A stretch of 53,963 bases of DNA from Treponema sp. (GTDB lineage: Bacteria; Spirochaetota; Spirochaetia; Treponematales; Breznakiellaceae), in NCBI GenBank assembly GCA_031280125.1, contig JAITHE010000111.1, positions 1 through 53,963 of the forward strand, given 5' to 3'. Below are positions 43,781 through 52,789 of the stretch, piece after piece. Position 1 is the first letter of the stretch, and each line of letters begins with the position of its first letter. The notes beneath the pieces are model-generated. The model saw only the letters and a program-made list of their open reading frames with translations. It was not told where the DNA came from and searched no databases. Position numbers and translations under genes: made by a program.

Positions 43781-44044
43781 ATGATGAGTGTACGGGCTAC
43801 GGAAAGGTTAATCGGCGATGTGGTGGTTGTCTCGGGGCTGCCGAACAGCGCGAAAATGGTTGTACAATCTGTCAATGAGGAAAAAAAGCAGGTTACCGCC
43901 GTCTGGTTTTCGGATGATCATGCGGCCCAGACCGGAGTGTTTCCTGCCAGCGCCATTGACAGGGCGGAGGTAAAAGTATCTCCGGCGGCGAAAGCGGCAA
44001 GGGCCGTAAAGGGCGGCACAAGAAAGGCGGGCCGGAAGAAATAA
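43781..44044 (+). CDS. Small DUF2158/YodC-like protein with basic C-terminal tail
   Basis: GDVVVVSGLPNSAKMVVQSVNEEKKQVTAVWFSDDHAAQTGVFPASAI; SD aaggag immediately upstream. Confidence 0.65.
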   Translation: MMSVRATERLIGDVVVVSGLPNSAKMVVQSVNEEKKQVTAVWFSDDHAAQTGVFPASAIDRAEVKVSPAAKAARAVKGGTRKAGRKK

Positions 44045-44192
44045 GGATACGCCGGCCAGCTTTATCTCCCCGTATTTTTCTACGCCGGGGAAAAGGCCGG
44101 TAATTTTTAGCTTTTTTCGGATGCCGCTTCCTGGGGAAGAACCGCCGTCGCCGAATGTTGCGGAAAGAGGGTGGATCGTATACGCTGTAGGC

Positions 44193-45308
44193 ATGGTTAA
44201 TGTCGCTTTTACCGGCGGCGGTACCGGCGGCCACATATATCCCGGTTTAGCCTTGGCTTCCCGCCTTAAAGAAGAAAGGGGATACCGTGTATTTTGGATA
44301 GGATCCGCTTCGGGAATGGACAGATCCATCGTGGAAGAGGCCGGTCTTGAATTTTATGGTATCCCCGCGGGAAAACTTCGCCGTAATTTTTCCCCCAAAA
44401 ATGCAAGTGATCTCTTCCGGGTTTTGGCGGGTTTTTTTGCCGCCAGAAGGATCCTCCGGCGGGAAAGGCCCGCCCTCCTTTTTTCCAAGGGCGGCTTTGT
44501 AAGCGTCCCCCCCTGCGCCGCGGCCTTTTCCCTGGGGATAACGGTGTTTACCCACGAATCGGATTACAGCCCCGGACTGGCCACGCGGATTAACACTCGT
44601 TTTGCCGCCCGGGGCCGGGGACGGATAATCACCGCATACCCTGAAACGGCGGAACGTTTCCCCCCCGGAATAAGGGAGAGGGTTCTTGCCCTGGGTAATC
44701 CGGTACGTCCCGGGTTTAAAAACGCCAATCCCTGTCAAGGCCGGATCTTTCTGGAGGCTGGGGAAGGGGACCGGATACTTCTGGTTTTGGGCGGCAGCCA
44801 GGGAGCGCTGGAACTGAACCGTTTAGTGGAAGCGGCTCTGGAAGAGCTGACGAAACTGTACCTGGTGATTCACCAGACCGGACCTTCTTCCGGGGACATT
44901 CCGGCCGCACCCCGTTACAGGCCCTATTGTTACATTAACAGGGAATTGCCCGGGGTTCTTGCTGCGGCGGAACTGGTGCTTTGCAGAAGCGGCGCCGGCA
45001 CGATCTGGGAATGTGCCGCCGCAGGAAAACCCATGATCCTGGTTCCCCTGGCGGGATCCGGGACCCGGGGGGATCAGCTGGAAAACGCCCGGTTTTTTGA
45101 ACGGGCCGGAGCGGCCCTGGTACTGCCTCCGGGTGGACGCGGGGCGGCGGAACTGCTTTGTGCAGTCCGGACCCTGGCGGAAGACGGGGAACGCCGCCTG
45201 GCCATGGCGGCATCTTCCCGGCGGATAGGAGAGGCCGACTGCGGTGGACTGATCCTCCGGGCCCTGCTGGATGCCCTGGACCGGAATGAAAACGGAGGAA
45301 AACCGTGA
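44193..45308 (+). CDS. murG: UDP-N-acetylglucosamine--N-acetylmuramyl-(pentapeptide) pyrophosphoryl-undecaprenol GlcNAc transferase
   Basis: VAFTGGGTGGHIYPGLALASRL, LFSKGGFVSVPPCAAA, LVLGGSQGALELNRLV, CRSGAGTIWECAAAGKPMILVPL. Confidence 0.95.
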   Translation: MVNVAFTGGGTGGHIYPGLALASRLKEERGYRVFWIGSASGMDRSIVEEAGLEFYGIPAGKLRRNFSPKNASDLFRVLAGFFAARRILRRERPALLFSKGGFVSVPPCAAAFSLGITVFTHESDYSPGLATRINTRFAARGRGRIITAYPETAERFPPGIRERVLALGNPVRPGFKNANPCQGRIFLEAGEGDRILLVLGGSQGALELNRLVEAALEELTKLYLVIHQTGPSSGDIPAAPRYRPYCYINRELPGVLAAAELVLCRSGAGTIWECAAAGKPMILVPLAGSGTRGDQLENARFFERAGAALVLPPGGRGAAELLCAVRTLAEDGERRLAMAASSRRIGEADCGGLILRALLDALDRNENGGKP

Positions 45309-45772
45309 ACGTTCCCGCAGCGGATATGGTTTTTTTGATTCTTCTAGGCCTCCTTGCCCTGCGGGGGTTTCTCAAGGGTTTTACGGGGGAATTTTTTTCC
45401 ATCGCATCCCTTGCTTTGGGTCTTATCGGGGCGGTTTTCTTTTTTAAAAACGGCGCTTCCTTTTTGCGGGACCGTTACTTCCAGGGCACGGCCCTGCTGC
45501 CGGAGGTTTTAGCTTTTTTGGGGATCCTCTTCCTTGTTTTTGCGGCGGGAAAAATTCTGGAACGGATCGTTACGGATATTATCCGCCGTCTTAACCTGGA
45601 CAGGATCAACAGGGCCCTGGGATTGATTCTGGGGCTGGCGGAGGCCCTTGCCCTTATTTCAATTTCGATCCTTTTTTTGACGATTCAGCCCCTCTTCAAT
45701 GCCGAAGGAATTCTGGGGGAAAGCCGCTTCGCCGCCCTTCTTTTGCCGCTCATAGGGGTTTTTCGTGTTTGA
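45305..45772 (+). CDS. CvpA family membrane protein
   Basis: Four hydrophobic segments; MVFLILLGLLALRGFLKGFTGEFFSIASLALGLIGAVFFF typical of CvpA. Confidence 0.88.
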   Translation: MNVPAADMVFLILLGLLALRGFLKGFTGEFFSIASLALGLIGAVFFFKNGASFLRDRYFQGTALLPEVLAFLGILFLVFAAGKILERIVTDIIRRLNLDRINRALGLILGLAEALALISISILFLTIQPLFNAEGILGESRFAALLLPLIGVFRV

Positions 45773-47111
45773 AAATATTCTCCACCAGCCGGTGATCGAA
45801 AGGATCAGGGCCGATATTCTTTCGGATTCTCTGGCTCCGGCCATACTGTTTTCTGGTCCCGAATATGGCGGCAAAGGTACGGCGGCGCTGGAACTGGCCC
45901 GGGTCCTTTCCTGCGAAGCCGGAAATGCGGGGACCTGGAACTGTCCCTGCCCAAGCTGTGTCCGCCACAGGAACCTGGTATCGCCGGATCTGCTCCTTCT
46001 GGGCCGGCGGCGTTTTTTTGAAGAGGCCGCCGCCGCCGCCGCCGCCTTCCTCCGGAATTCCGGCGGCGGGGAAGGCGGGCGGGCGGTGCGAATGCTTTTT
46101 ATCCGGTCCCTCAGGAAACTGCTGGCCCGCTTTGATCCGGTTCTGTGGGAGGAAGATCCCCGGCTTGGAAAGATCCGCCCCTGCATAAATGCCCTGGAAG
46201 AGGATCTGGAAGACTTTGAGTCCCTGACGGGAAATGGAGCCGGCCGCAACGGCGGGGAACTGGAGACAATATGCGGGGGCCTTCTTAAAAAAGCGGCCAG
46301 GCTGGAGGCGGAAGGGCTGGGAGAACTGGTCCCCATAGCCCGGATACGCCGGGCCGCCTATTGGAGCCGCCTGGCGCCTCTGGGAAAACACAAATGTTTT
46401 ATTATAGAAAACGCCGAACACATGCAGGAAGGGGCCAAGAACGCCCTCTTGAAAATTTTGGAAGAACCCCCTCCCCGGCTTACGATCCTATTAACCAGTT
46501 CCCGGCCCATGAGCCTCCTGCCTACCATGCTTTCCCGGCTTAGGGATTACCGTTTTGTGAAACGGAAGAACCCCGCCGAGGAAGAGGTGATACTCCGGAT
46601 TTTTCGCGACCGGGGAAATCTGGAGGAAGGGAAGTTCCATACCATTGAAAGCTACCTGGCCTCCTTCCTTCCCATGGGAGGGGGAATCCTCTACCCCCTG
46701 GCTTCCTGGTTCGCCGCTTCCGCCGCGGCGGAGGCGGCCCGGGAACTGCGGAGGCGGGGACGGGATATCCCCCCGGTTTTGACGGATCTGGGCGCATTTA
46801 CCGCCCGCATCGCCGGACAGGGAGGCATGGGACGGCCTGCGGCGGATGCCGGAAGGGTTGTGGAAAAAATCATCCGGGATACCGGAGGATTTGAAACCCC
46901 CGGCCTTTTTTCGCAGTTTCTTAAAAATACCGGCCTCCTCCTTTCCGCCTGGCTGCGCTCGGGCCCGGGGAGTCCTGCAAAAAGCGCCTGGGCGGAGCTG
47001 TGGCGGAGGGAACTTGGCCGGGCCGTAACGGAAACGGCTTCCTTTAATATCGCTCCGCCCCTGGCGCTGGAACGGCTTCTAGAGGCTCTGAAAAGGGGGA
47101 TGTGTGCATGA
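45765..47111 (+). CDS. DNA polymerase III delta'-like (HolB) ATPase
   Basis: FENILHQPVIERIRADILSDSLAPAILFSGPEYGGKGTAALELARVLSC, CPCPSC, IENAEHMQEGAKNALLKILEEPPPRLTILLTSSRPMSLLPTMLSR. Confidence 0.9.
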   Translation: MFENILHQPVIERIRADILSDSLAPAILFSGPEYGGKGTAALELARVLSCEAGNAGTWNCPCPSCVRHRNLVSPDLLLLGRRRFFEEAAAAAAAFLRNSGGGEGGRAVRMLFIRSLRKLLARFDPVLWEEDPRLGKIRPCINALEEDLEDFESLTGNGAGRNGGELETICGGLLKKAARLEAEGLGELVPIARIRRAAYWSRLAPLGKHKCFIIENAEHMQEGAKNALLKILEEPPPRLTILLTSSRPMSLLPTMLSRLRDYRFVKRKNPAEEEVILRIFRDRGNLEEGKFHTIESYLASFLPMGGGILYPLASWFAASAAAEAARELRRRGRDIPPVLTDLGAFTARIAGQGGMGRPAADAGRVVEKIIRDTGGFETPGLFSQFLKNTGLLLSAWLRSGPGSPAKSAWAELWRRELGRAVTETASFNIAPPLALERLLEALKRGMCA

Positions 47112-48427
47112 GGCCGATAATACCCCGGGCCCTGCAAAAAATCGGTAAACTGACCCCCGAGCAGGTACAGGGGCTTCTCTTTTCCATGTGCACCGATATC
47201 GACAGGCTTGAAACCGTTCTGGATTCCCTGGCGGAGGGAATTTTGGTCTGCGATACGGAGCATAACCTGATTTTGGCCAATAAGCACGTGGACCGGCTTC
47301 TGCCCCTTTCCCGGCGCGGCGAAGATCCCCTCCGGGTCTGGACTGTGGTCCGGGACGACCGGGTGGCGGATTTTCTTGAGCAGGCCCTGCTTTCGGGCGA
47401 CCGGGTCCGGGACAGGGAATTTGAAACCGGAACCACGGGAACGGGCCGGCTCCTTTCGATCAATATTTTTCCCCTGGTCAAGGATTACCAGGTTAAGGGT
47501 TCCCTGATCTATGTGGACGATATTACGGAAAAACGGAAGAGTGAATCCAGGATGAGGCGCATCGAAAACCTTGCCAGCCTGACTACCCTGGCGGCGGGAG
47601 TAGCCCACGAAATAAAAAACCCCCTGGGGTCTATCTCTATCCACATCCAGCTTCTGCAAAAGGCCTTTGCAAAAAATGAGGAGCTTTACTTTAAATCCCA
47701 CCCGGAGGACAGGCCGGATCCGAATTTTTCAGGCGAGAAGGGACCCACAGGCTATTTCCAGGTGTTCCACAAATACATGGAGGTTATCAACGAAGAAATA
47801 GAACGGCTTAACCGTATTGTGGTGGATTTTCTCTTCGCGGTGAGACCCATGACCCTTAATCTCCGGGGGGGTGATTTTAACGTTTTCCTCAAGGAACTTC
47901 TGGAATTTACCGGCCACGAGCTGACCAGGGCCGGAGTAAAAACGGTCTTTGAACCCGACGGGGATCTTCCCTTCCTTGATTTTGATGAACGGATCATGAA
48001 ACAGGCCATGCTGAACCTGGTCCAGAACGCCATGGCGGCCATGGAAAACGGGGGAACCTTAACAATCACCACAAAACGCAAGGATAATGAAGCGGTGATC
48101 AGCGTCTGCGATACGGGAACGGGGATTCCTGAAAAAAACCTTTCGAAAATTTTTGAACCCTACTTTACCACCAAAGAGCAGGGATCCGGCCTTGGGCTTA
48201 CCCTGGTGTTCAAGATTATCCGGGAACACCAGGGTGAAATAACCGTGGACACCAGGGAAGGGGAGGGAACCTGTTTTATCATCACCCTGCCCATACCCCA
48301 GAAGGAACGGCGCCTCCTGCCGGCGGGGGAAAACGCCGCCTTTACAGACGCCCGCGCCTTTGCGGCCGGCGGAGCTTCCGGCCAGCCCTTTTCTGGAACC
48401 GGGTTTTTGCCGGCGGAGGAACCATGA
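47102..48427 (+). CDS. PAS-domain sensor histidine kinase (AtoS-like)
   Basis: PAS-like segment, H-box LAAGVAHEIKNPLGSISIHIQLL, N-box MLNLVQNAMAAM, G-boxes SVCDTGTGIPEKNLSKIFEPYFTTKEQGSGLGLTL. Confidence 0.93.
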   Translation: MCMRPIIPRALQKIGKLTPEQVQGLLFSMCTDIDRLETVLDSLAEGILVCDTEHNLILANKHVDRLLPLSRRGEDPLRVWTVVRDDRVADFLEQALLSGDRVRDREFETGTTGTGRLLSINIFPLVKDYQVKGSLIYVDDITEKRKSESRMRRIENLASLTTLAAGVAHEIKNPLGSISIHIQLLQKAFAKNEELYFKSHPEDRPDPNFSGEKGPTGYFQVFHKYMEVINEEIERLNRIVVDFLFAVRPMTLNLRGGDFNVFLKELLEFTGHELTRAGVKTVFEPDGDLPFLDFDERIMKQAMLNLVQNAMAAMENGGTLTITTKRKDNEAVISVCDTGTGIPEKNLSKIFEPYFTTKEQGSGLGLTLVFKIIREHQGEITVDTREGEGTCFIITLPIPQKERRLLPAGENAAFTDARAFAAGGASGQPFSGTGFLPAEEP

Positions 48428-49779
48428 AATTCCGGCTTTTGATTGTGGACGACGAAAAAAATATCCGGGAGGGTCTGGCCGCCGCCCTGGAAATGGACGG
48501 CTATGAGGTGGTTACCGCCGAAGACGGCGGTGAGGGCTGGCGGCGTTTTGAAAAGGGCGACATCGATCTGGTGATCACCGATCTCCGTATGCCCGGTATC
48601 GGCGGCGAGGAACTCCAGAAAAAAGTGGGAGCCGAATGTCCGGGTCTGCCGGTGATCATCCTTACCGGTCACGGTACGGTGGAAAACGCCGTCCGGGCCA
48701 TGCGAAACGGCGCCTACGATTTTTTAACCAAGCCTGTGCATCTGGATCACCTTTCTATCCTGGTAAAGCGGGCCCTGGCAGGCCAGGAATTGTCCCTGAA
48801 GCATAAAAACCTCGAGGAGGAACTGGCAAAGAAAAACCAGTTCAGGACCATGATCGGTTCCAGCGCCGCCATGAGGCAGGTCTTCGACACCATAAGCAGG
48901 GCGGCCCCGGCGAAGGCTTCCGTTTTGGTAACCGGTGAATCCGGCGTGGGGAAGGAACTGGTGGCGGACGCCCTCCACGAACTTTCTCCCCGCAAGGGCA
49001 AGCCCCTGGTCAAGGTACACTGCGCCGCTATTCCCGATACCCTCATTGAAAGCGAACTCTTTGGCCATGAAAAGGGAGCCTTTACCGGCGCCCTGTCCCG
49101 GCGGCGGGGCCGTTTTGAGCTGGCCCACGAAGGAACCCTTTTCCTGGATGAAATCGGTGAAATCGATCAAAACATCCAGATAAAACTGCTCCGGGTTTTG
49201 CAGGAAAAAAAGTTTGAGCGGGTAGGGGGGGAAGAAACCATAGAAAGCGATGTGCGGATCATCGCCGCTACCAACAGAGACCTCAAGGCGGAAACGGAGA
49301 AAGGCGCCTTCCGGGAAGATCTGTACTTCCGCCTCAATGTGATTAATATCAGGGTTCCTCCCTTACGGGAACGAAAAGACGACATCCCCCTGTTGATCGA
49401 CGCCTTTGTGCGGGAATTTTCCCGGGAAAACGGCAAGAACGTTGAGGGGGTAGACGAGAAGGCCCGGGCCGCCATATACGGCTATGAATGGCCCGGCAAT
49501 ATAAGGGAACTGCGGAACTGCGTGGAAAGCGCCGTGGTGATGTGCAAAGGAAATCTTATCACCGAGACGGATCTTCCCCCGACGATCAAAAAAGGCAGTG
49601 ATGAAAGCTGGATACGGATTCCCCTGGGGATAAACATGGAAGAATCGGAGAAGATTATCATCCAGGAAACCTTAAGCCGCCTCAAGGGAAACAAAAGCAG
49701 GACTGCGGAGGTTCTGGGCATGGCGCGGAAAACCCTGCACCGGAAGATCGCCGAATGGGACGAGGATCCCCCCCTTTAG
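48424..49779 (+). CDS. Sigma-54-dependent response regulator (AtoC/NtrC-like)
   Basis: Receiver domain LLIVDDEKNIREGL...DLVITDLRMPG, AAA+ GESGVGKELVADALH, ESELFGHEKGAFTGA, C-terminal HTH NKSRTAEVLGMARKTLHRKI. Confidence 0.95.
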   Translation: MKFRLLIVDDEKNIREGLAAALEMDGYEVVTAEDGGEGWRRFEKGDIDLVITDLRMPGIGGEELQKKVGAECPGLPVIILTGHGTVENAVRAMRNGAYDFLTKPVHLDHLSILVKRALAGQELSLKHKNLEEELAKKNQFRTMIGSSAAMRQVFDTISRAAPAKASVLVTGESGVGKELVADALHELSPRKGKPLVKVHCAAIPDTLIESELFGHEKGAFTGALSRRRGRFELAHEGTLFLDEIGEIDQNIQIKLLRVLQEKKFERVGGEETIESDVRIIAATNRDLKAETEKGAFREDLYFRLNVINIRVPPLRERKDDIPLLIDAFVREFSRENGKNVEGVDEKARAAIYGYEWPGNIRELRNCVESAVVMCKGNLITETDLPPTIKKGSDESWIRIPLGINMEESEKIIIQETLSRLKGNKSRTAEVLGMARKTLHRKIAEWDEDPPL

Positions 49780-50231
49780 CCGGACCGGCGGTGTTCCCGC
49801 CACTTTTCTATCCGGTCCCAGGCGGCGTTGATTCGGGCGCTCTTTTCGGTGGCCTTTAGCGTATCCTCGGAACGTTTTCCATGGCGGTCAGGATGATGTT
49901 TTTTAAGGAGCTCCTTGTAGGCGGCCTTGCATTGGGCGGCTGAAGAGCCAAAGGGGACCTCCAGTTCGGCAAAATCGGGCCGCAGTTCTTCCGGGATTTT
50001 TTCCCTTTCCCGGACGGGATGGGGATTCCCGCCGGATCCTGCCTTCCATCCACCCGCCTGGCCCTTATGCGGGGCTTCATTCCTTAAAAACGCCTCCAGC
50101 TCTTCGTAGGCCGCCCGTACATCCGGATCGGAACTTGCAGGATACCGGCGGGTTTCGCCGCGGAATAGGGAGGAATCCCCCTCATCGATACAGCCCCGTA
50201 TCAAATTCCCCAGACGGCCAAAGATCCCCAT
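49776..50231 (-). CDS. DnaJ (J)-domain-containing protein
   Basis: C-terminal FAELEVPFGSSAAQCKAAYKELLKKHHPDRHGKRSEDTLKATEKSARINAAWDRI with the HPD motif. Confidence 0.9.
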   Translation of the reverse strand: MGIFGRLGNLIRGCIDEGDSSLFRGETRRYPASSDPDVRAAYEELEAFLRNEAPHKGQAGGWKAGSGGNPHPVREREKIPEELRPDFAELEVPFGSSAAQCKAAYKELLKKHHPDRHGKRSEDTLKATEKSARINAAWDRIEKWREHRRSG

Positions 50232-50317
50232 AAAAAAACTATACCACAGGTCATTTTTCTGTGCTACAATAGGCTGATCCCGCCCTTCGGGGCAGTGGAA
50301 CCCATGGGAGGCGGAAC

Positions 50318-51391
50318 GTGAAAATAAGCAGAAAAAATTTCGGCGTCCTTTCGGACGGAAGCAAAGTTCGGCTTTATACCCTGGAAGCGGGGGATCTGAG
50401 CCTGTCGATTACCGATTTTGGAGCCTCCTGGACTTCCCTTTTTGCGCCGGGAAAAACCGGCAGAGAGGATCTTGTTCTTGGCTTTTCTTCCCTGGAGGGA
50501 TACTTTCACTGTCCCGCCTATTTCGGGGCCACCATCGGGCGTTTTGCCAACCGTATAGGGGATGCATCCTTTACCCTGGGGGGCAAGACCTGGGCCCTCC
50601 ACAAAAACGACGGAGAGAATACCCTCCATGGAGGCAGACGCGGATTTGACAAGCGCCTCTGGAAAGGGTATCCCTATACGGACAAAGAAGGGGTTTTTGT
50701 CCGGTTTGAACTGAAAAGTCCCGCCGGGGAAGAGGGGTATCCGGGAAACCTTCGTGCCGCCGTTACCTACGGCCTTAACGGGGACAATGAAATAAGCGCC
50801 TCCTATGAGGCCCGGGTGGACGCCCCCTGCCCGGTAAATTTGACCAACCACGTATACTTTAACCTGGCCGGGGAGGGGAAGGGGACTATCCTTGCCCACG
50901 AACTGAAACTATACGCCTCTTCCTATGTGGAAGCCGGGGAGGGTCTTATCCCCACGGGCAAACTTGTCCCCGTAGGGGGAACCCCCTTTGATTTCAGGAC
51001 GCCAAAGCCCATAGGCCGGGATTACGAAGCGGCCTGCGGCGGCGATACCGGGGCTATGGGAACCGGTTATGACCATTGTTTTGTCCTGGACGGCGGCGCC
51101 GGAACAGGGGAAAAGGCCGTCCCGGTACTGCGGCCCTGCGCTGAGGCACGGGATCCGGAAAGCGGCCGTCGTCTCGTCCTGGCCGCGAGCCAGCCGGGGG
51201 TTCAGTTTTATTCGGGGAATTTTCTCAACGGCGTCCCCGGCAAAACCGGTTCCGTGTACCGGAAAAACGCCGGTTTCTGCCTGGAAACCCAGCATTTTCC
51301 CGATTCCCCCAACAGGCCGGAATTTCCCGGCGCGGTCTTCGGCCCGGACCGGAACTACAGCGAAAGGGCGGTTTTTTCTCTGGAATGGTGA
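50318..51391 (+). CDS. galM: Aldose 1-epimerase (galactose mutarotase)
   Basis: LSLSITDFGASWTSLFAPGKTGREDLVLGF, FGATIGRFANRIGDASFTL, NDGENTLHGGRRGFDKRLW, NLTNHVYFNLAGEG, YDHCFVLDG, VQFYSGNFLNG. Confidence 0.95.
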   Translation: MKISRKNFGVLSDGSKVRLYTLEAGDLSLSITDFGASWTSLFAPGKTGREDLVLGFSSLEGYFHCPAYFGATIGRFANRIGDASFTLGGKTWALHKNDGENTLHGGRRGFDKRLWKGYPYTDKEGVFVRFELKSPAGEEGYPGNLRAAVTYGLNGDNEISASYEARVDAPCPVNLTNHVYFNLAGEGKGTILAHELKLYASSYVEAGEGLIPTGKLVPVGGTPFDFRTPKPIGRDYEAACGGDTGAMGTGYDHCFVLDGGAGTGEKAVPVLRPCAEARDPESGRRLVLAASQPGVQFYSGNFLNGVPGKTGSVYRKNAGFCLETQHFPDSPNRPEFPGAVFGPDRNYSERAVFSLEW

Positions 51392-51404
51392 GCGGGCCTG
51401 TACC

Positions 51405-51504
51405 AAAACCCGGCAAGGTGGAAATACCGGGTTTTAAGGGATTTTTTGGCTCCGCCCCTTGCCAAAACCCGGCGCTTAGTCTATACTGGGTTTAACCGGG
51501 TTTT
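51405..51504. repeat. Duplicated inverted repeat AAAACCCGG...CCGGGTTTT
   Basis: AAAACCCGG at 51405-51413 and 51464-51472; CCGGGTTTT at 51427-51435 and 51496-51504, between galM and the V-ATPase operon. Confidence 0.6.
51459..51487 (+). promoter_or_regulatory. Candidate sigma70 promoter of the V-ATPase operon
   Basis: TTGCCA (51459-51464), 17-nt spacer, TATACT (51482-51487); 5/6 consensus match at each box, about 60 nt upstream of the first gene. Confidence 0.6.
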
Positions 51505-51549
51505 TATTTTCCGGTCCCCGGCATGGAACTTAAGGTAAAGGAGGCGATG

Positions 51550-52167
51550 ATGGACATCCATCTTCAGGAACTCATTGATAAAATAAAAAGGGATGGGGTT
51601 GAATCCGCTTCGGAAGAAGCGGCGCTGCTTAAATCCCAGGCCCAGGGGGAAGCCAGGGGCATCATCGACGCCGCCAAAAAAGAAGCGGAGGAGATCCTTT
51701 CCCGGGCCAAGACGGATGCGGAACGCTTTGAAAAAGCCGGAGCGGCCGCCCTGGATCAGGCATCCCGTAACCTCGTTCTGGCATTCAAGGCGGAAATTGA
51801 AACCCTGCTGGATAGAATTATCTCCCGGGAAACTACAGCGGCCTATGGAGAAGATGTTCTTAAGGCGGCCCTTCCGGAGATCCTTAAGGCTTGGTCCTCC
51901 AAGGGCGGGGACGCCGCATTTAACGTACTCCTTTCTGAAGGGGATGCGGCAAAACTCCAGTCCTGGTTCGGTTCCAAGCTGGCCGGTGAACTCAAGGGAG
52001 GGGTTGAATTGAAATCGGACCGCAATCTGGGCGCCGGTTTCCGCATCGCCAATAAAGACGGATCCGCCTATTACGATTTTTCCGCCGAATCGGTGGCGGA
52101 ACTGCTTTCCGCATACCTCAATCCCCGCTTAACGGAGATCCTTAAAGATGCGGTAAAAGGAAGATGA
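51550..52167 (+). CDS. atpE: V-type ATP synthase subunit E
   Basis: MDIHLQELIDKIKRDGVESASEEAALLKSQAQGEARGIIDAAKKEAEEILSRAKTDAERF; SD aaggagg. The tracked ORF opens at 51523. Confidence 0.9.
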   Translation: MDIHLQELIDKIKRDGVESASEEAALLKSQAQGEARGIIDAAKKEAEEILSRAKTDAERFEKAGAAALDQASRNLVLAFKAEIETLLDRIISRETTAAYGEDVLKAALPEILKAWSSKGGDAAFNVLLSEGDAAKLQSWFGSKLAGELKGGVELKSDRNLGAGFRIANKDGSAYYDFSAESVAELLSAYLNPRLTEILKDAVKGR

Positions 52168-52171
52168 CGAA

Positions 52172-52789
52172 GTGGGATCCTATTATTATCTAGCGTCCCA
52201 GCTTCCCTATCTCATCTACGGGCAGACCCCGCCCATGTCTTCTTCCGCCTTTAAGGATCTGGCGAAGTCTCTGCTTAACCCTTCCGATGCGGTCCTGCTG
52301 GAATTGTGCGGCCTGGATCCCGCCGGTAAAAAAGAAGGTCCGGACGGTGAAGGTCCCGCCTATGCGGATAACGCCCCCTCTTCGGGCTGCGGCTTTATTG
52401 ACCATTGGCGGGAATGGGAACGGACCCTGCGGCTCAACCTGGCCCGTTACCGGGCCCAGCGGCTTAAGCGGGAGGGAGGCGCCCCGGTGGAGCCGCCGAT
52501 ACACCCCGCAGACGCGGTGGCGGCGGCGCTTAAGGCGGCGGTGGCGGTGGAATCCCCCCTGGAGGCGGAACTGGTGCTGGACAAGGCCCGGTGGGACGCC
52601 ATCGAGTATCTGCAGGGAATCAATTACTTTGATCGCAATACGATCTACGCTTATCTGCTCAAGCTGCTCCTTCTTGAAAGGCGGGCGGCCTTTCAGGTTG
52701 AAGAAGGATTTTTAGAATATAAATCATTGTACGCTTCCATTCTGGATCGTGTACAGTCGGGCGCCGAGCCCGCGGGAGAGCCTAAATGA
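52172..52789 (+). CDS. DUF2764 family protein of the V-ATPase operon
   Basis: YYYLASQLPYLIYGQTPPMSSSAFKDLAKSLLNPSDAVLLELCGLDP; located between subunits E and A. Confidence 0.82.
   Translation: MGSYYYLASQLPYLIYGQTPPMSSSAFKDLAKSLLNPSDAVLLELCGLDPAGKKEGPDGEGPAYADNAPSSGCGFIDHWREWERTLRLNLARYRAQRLKREGGAPVEPPIHPADAVAAALKAAVAVESPLEAELVLDKARWDAIEYLQGINYFDRNTIYAYLLKLLLLERRAAFQVEEGFLEYKSLYASILDRVQSGAEPAGEPK

Noticed and set aside
43681-43878. 65-aa plus-strand ORF starting inside the tRNA
   Set aside because: Begins within tRNA-Lys and overlaps the 43781 CDS out of frame; not credible as a gene.
46691-47701. 336-aa minus-strand ORF antisense to the holB-like and histidine kinase genes
   Set aside because: Opposite two supported genes; no recognisable motifs.
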